Shown here: positions 8,301 through 8,409 of the stretch, one piece after another
Layout of the letters: each line of letters opens with the position of its first letter
How positions within the stretch are numbered: the first letter of the stretch is position 1
Assembly: GCA_002433805.1 (NCBI GenBank)
Contig: DJIW01000047.1
Location: 1 to 8,409, forward strand
Direction of reading: 5' to 3'
DNA length: 8,409 bases
Source: Competibacteraceae bacterium UBA6584
GTDB lineage: Bacteria > Pseudomonadota > Gammaproteobacteria > Competibacterales > Competibacteraceae
Notes under the pieces: generated by a model
Databases searched by the model: none
Told to the model about the DNA's origin: nothing
Seen by the model: only the letters and a program-made list of their open reading frames with translations
Made by a program: the position numbers and the translations under genes

Positions 8301-8409
8301 AAGTAGTTTTTCGGCAGGCGCAGGTTGAAGGTTTTGCGGGCGATAATCCAACTGGCTCCGTCCGTGGCTTCAAAATCCAAGCGCATGGCGCGCCCGCCGT
8401 TGCGGCCGG
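5366..8409 (-). CDS. Discoidin (F5/8 type C) domain protein with GH15-like glycosidase domain, 5' end outside window
   Basis: The frame is open to the right edge. The ATG at 8386 is preceded by seven in-frame sense codons (GRNGGRA) that continue the fold, so it is probably not the true start. Numbering from that Met (1006 residues), 1-118 form a beta-rich, carbohydrate-binding-like module with KLVAPQENVWWHKQRDYRF and a closing GSIWIDQLTLEE. Residues about 125-252 are a discoidin-like domain (WLLMDFQTVREYGGLVVDW, SRYLRLTLERSS). Residues about 255-535 are a beta-sandwich. Residues about 540-890 are an (alpha/alpha)6 barrel of GH15/GH63-like type, with ARSWIRDGALTSA (573-585), PEHDSHGQLIYAIMEYY (626-642), HSYWDNFFILRGLKDAAD (705-722) and MPHTWVGSDFIRSA (875-888). 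A beta tail ends the chain. Glu627 and Glu692 are candidate acid residues, unproven. The protein resembles those usually annotated as discoidin domain-containing or coagulation factor 5/8 type proteins. The activity is probably on an oligo- or polysaccharide, but neither linkage nor export can be told without the N-terminus. Its stop is 34 bases from that of the convergent protease gene. Confidence 0.85.
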   Translation of the reverse strand, partial: GRNGGRAMRLDFEATDGASWIIARKTFNLRLPKNYLFRAYTRGETPPVDFEFKLVAPQENVWWHKQRDYRFADDWQPLTVKKRHLSLAWGPGGPLEEAVAIEIAVVPGGQAKGSIWIDQLTLEEREPAELYLKNPTLSASTTAEGFPAAGILDPDQITEGWHSGALAEDQWLLMDFQTVREYGGLVVDWNADDYAVDYQVQASDDGDAWKTLYTVRGGNGRRDYLYLPDAESRYLRLTLERSSRGRGYGIRRLQVQSYEFSTSINRFFEAVARDVRRGLYPRYLQGEQSYWTLIGVSGDSKEALMNQDGALEVDKGGFSIEPFLFADGQLLSWADVNPVQELADGYLPIPTVRWERDQIGFTVTAFASGKPGQSELHARYRLENRSGQNRHLTLFLAVRPFQVNPPWQSLNMMGGVSPIRRLEYADRAIWVNDRSKVVFALTAPDRFSAAAFDHGLITDFLLDDKLPERTAVDDPLGHASGVLEYGWDFKPGEAREVFLRVPFHGTESLGALPPTDADAAVLENQLLAKAQSDWETRLDRVKLELPPSGKKLADSIKSNLAYILINRNGPAIQPGSRTYARSWIRDGALTSAALLSMGYTDEVRQFLLWFTPYQQPDGKVPCCVDQRGADPVPEHDSHGQLIYAIMEYYRYTRDVGFLREMWPFVVKAVDYIDFLRQQRLTDAYRTDPTNIAYLGLVPESISHEGYSSHPRHSYWDNFFILRGLKDAADIAVILGEDQPAQRFASLRDAFRKDLYASIRATLKTHQIDFIPGAVELGDFDPTSTTVAVDPGGELGRLPQPALDRTFERYFDQFRQRRDGQEDWQAYTPYELRAVGTLIRLGFREKAQEALAFFFEGQRPAAWNHWAEVVWRDPKAPRFIGDMPHTWVGSDFIRSARSLFAYEREADQALVIGAGIPAAWATSPEGVAVKRLPTWHGTLNYRMGMDGPDLLRVQLSGDITVPPGRIILHSPLDRPLQAVQLNGRPVTTFTDHTATLDQFPAEVEFHYGAKAAVR

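Noticed and set aside
1..8409. CRISPR array, tRNA, rRNA, insertion sequence or phage genes
   Set aside because: No regularly spaced repeats, cloverleaf-like sequences, transposase motifs or flanking terminal inverted repeats were seen on either strand.

Overview
This is a GC-rich bacterial window with three large genes and one AT-richer flank. Signal peptides, Shine-Dalgarno-like leaders and family resemblance suggest a proteobacterium, possibly a gammaproteobacterium. That placement is an impression from the proteins and is not shown by any rRNA or marker gene.

Layout from left to right. Positions 1-485 hold no gene I can name. The first 360 bases are about 44% G+C by hand count, against about 67% in a sampled coding line. 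They carry a good leftward sigma70-type promoter (187-215). Positions 486-3926 (minus strand) encode an 1146-residue GH94 protein that matches only the C-terminal phosphorylase half of NdvB-type cyclic beta-1,2-glucan synthases. The GT84 and GH189 parts are absent, and the region linking the two beta-sandwich repeats is shortened. Positions 3927-4083 are a divergent promoter region with an 8-bp GC-rich hairpin. Positions 4084-5331 (plus strand) encode an exported trypsin/V8-like serine protease with a complete His-Asp-Ser triad and a long disordered pro-region. Positions 5366-8409 (minus strand) encode a protein with a carbohydrate-binding-like N-terminus, a discoidin (F5/8 type C) domain and a GH15-like (alpha/alpha)6 domain. 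Its reading frame is still open at the right edge, so its true start lies outside.

The GH94 protein and the discoidin/GH15-like protein are on the same strand and both belong to glucan-processing fold families, so a shared beta-glucan substrate is plausible. The protease gene lies between them on the opposite strand, so they cannot form a simple operon. The most unusual point is the free-standing, internally shortened NdvB C-terminal half. It suggests a split or repurposed cyclic-glucan enzyme. No CRISPR array, tRNA, rRNA, insertion sequence or phage feature was seen.
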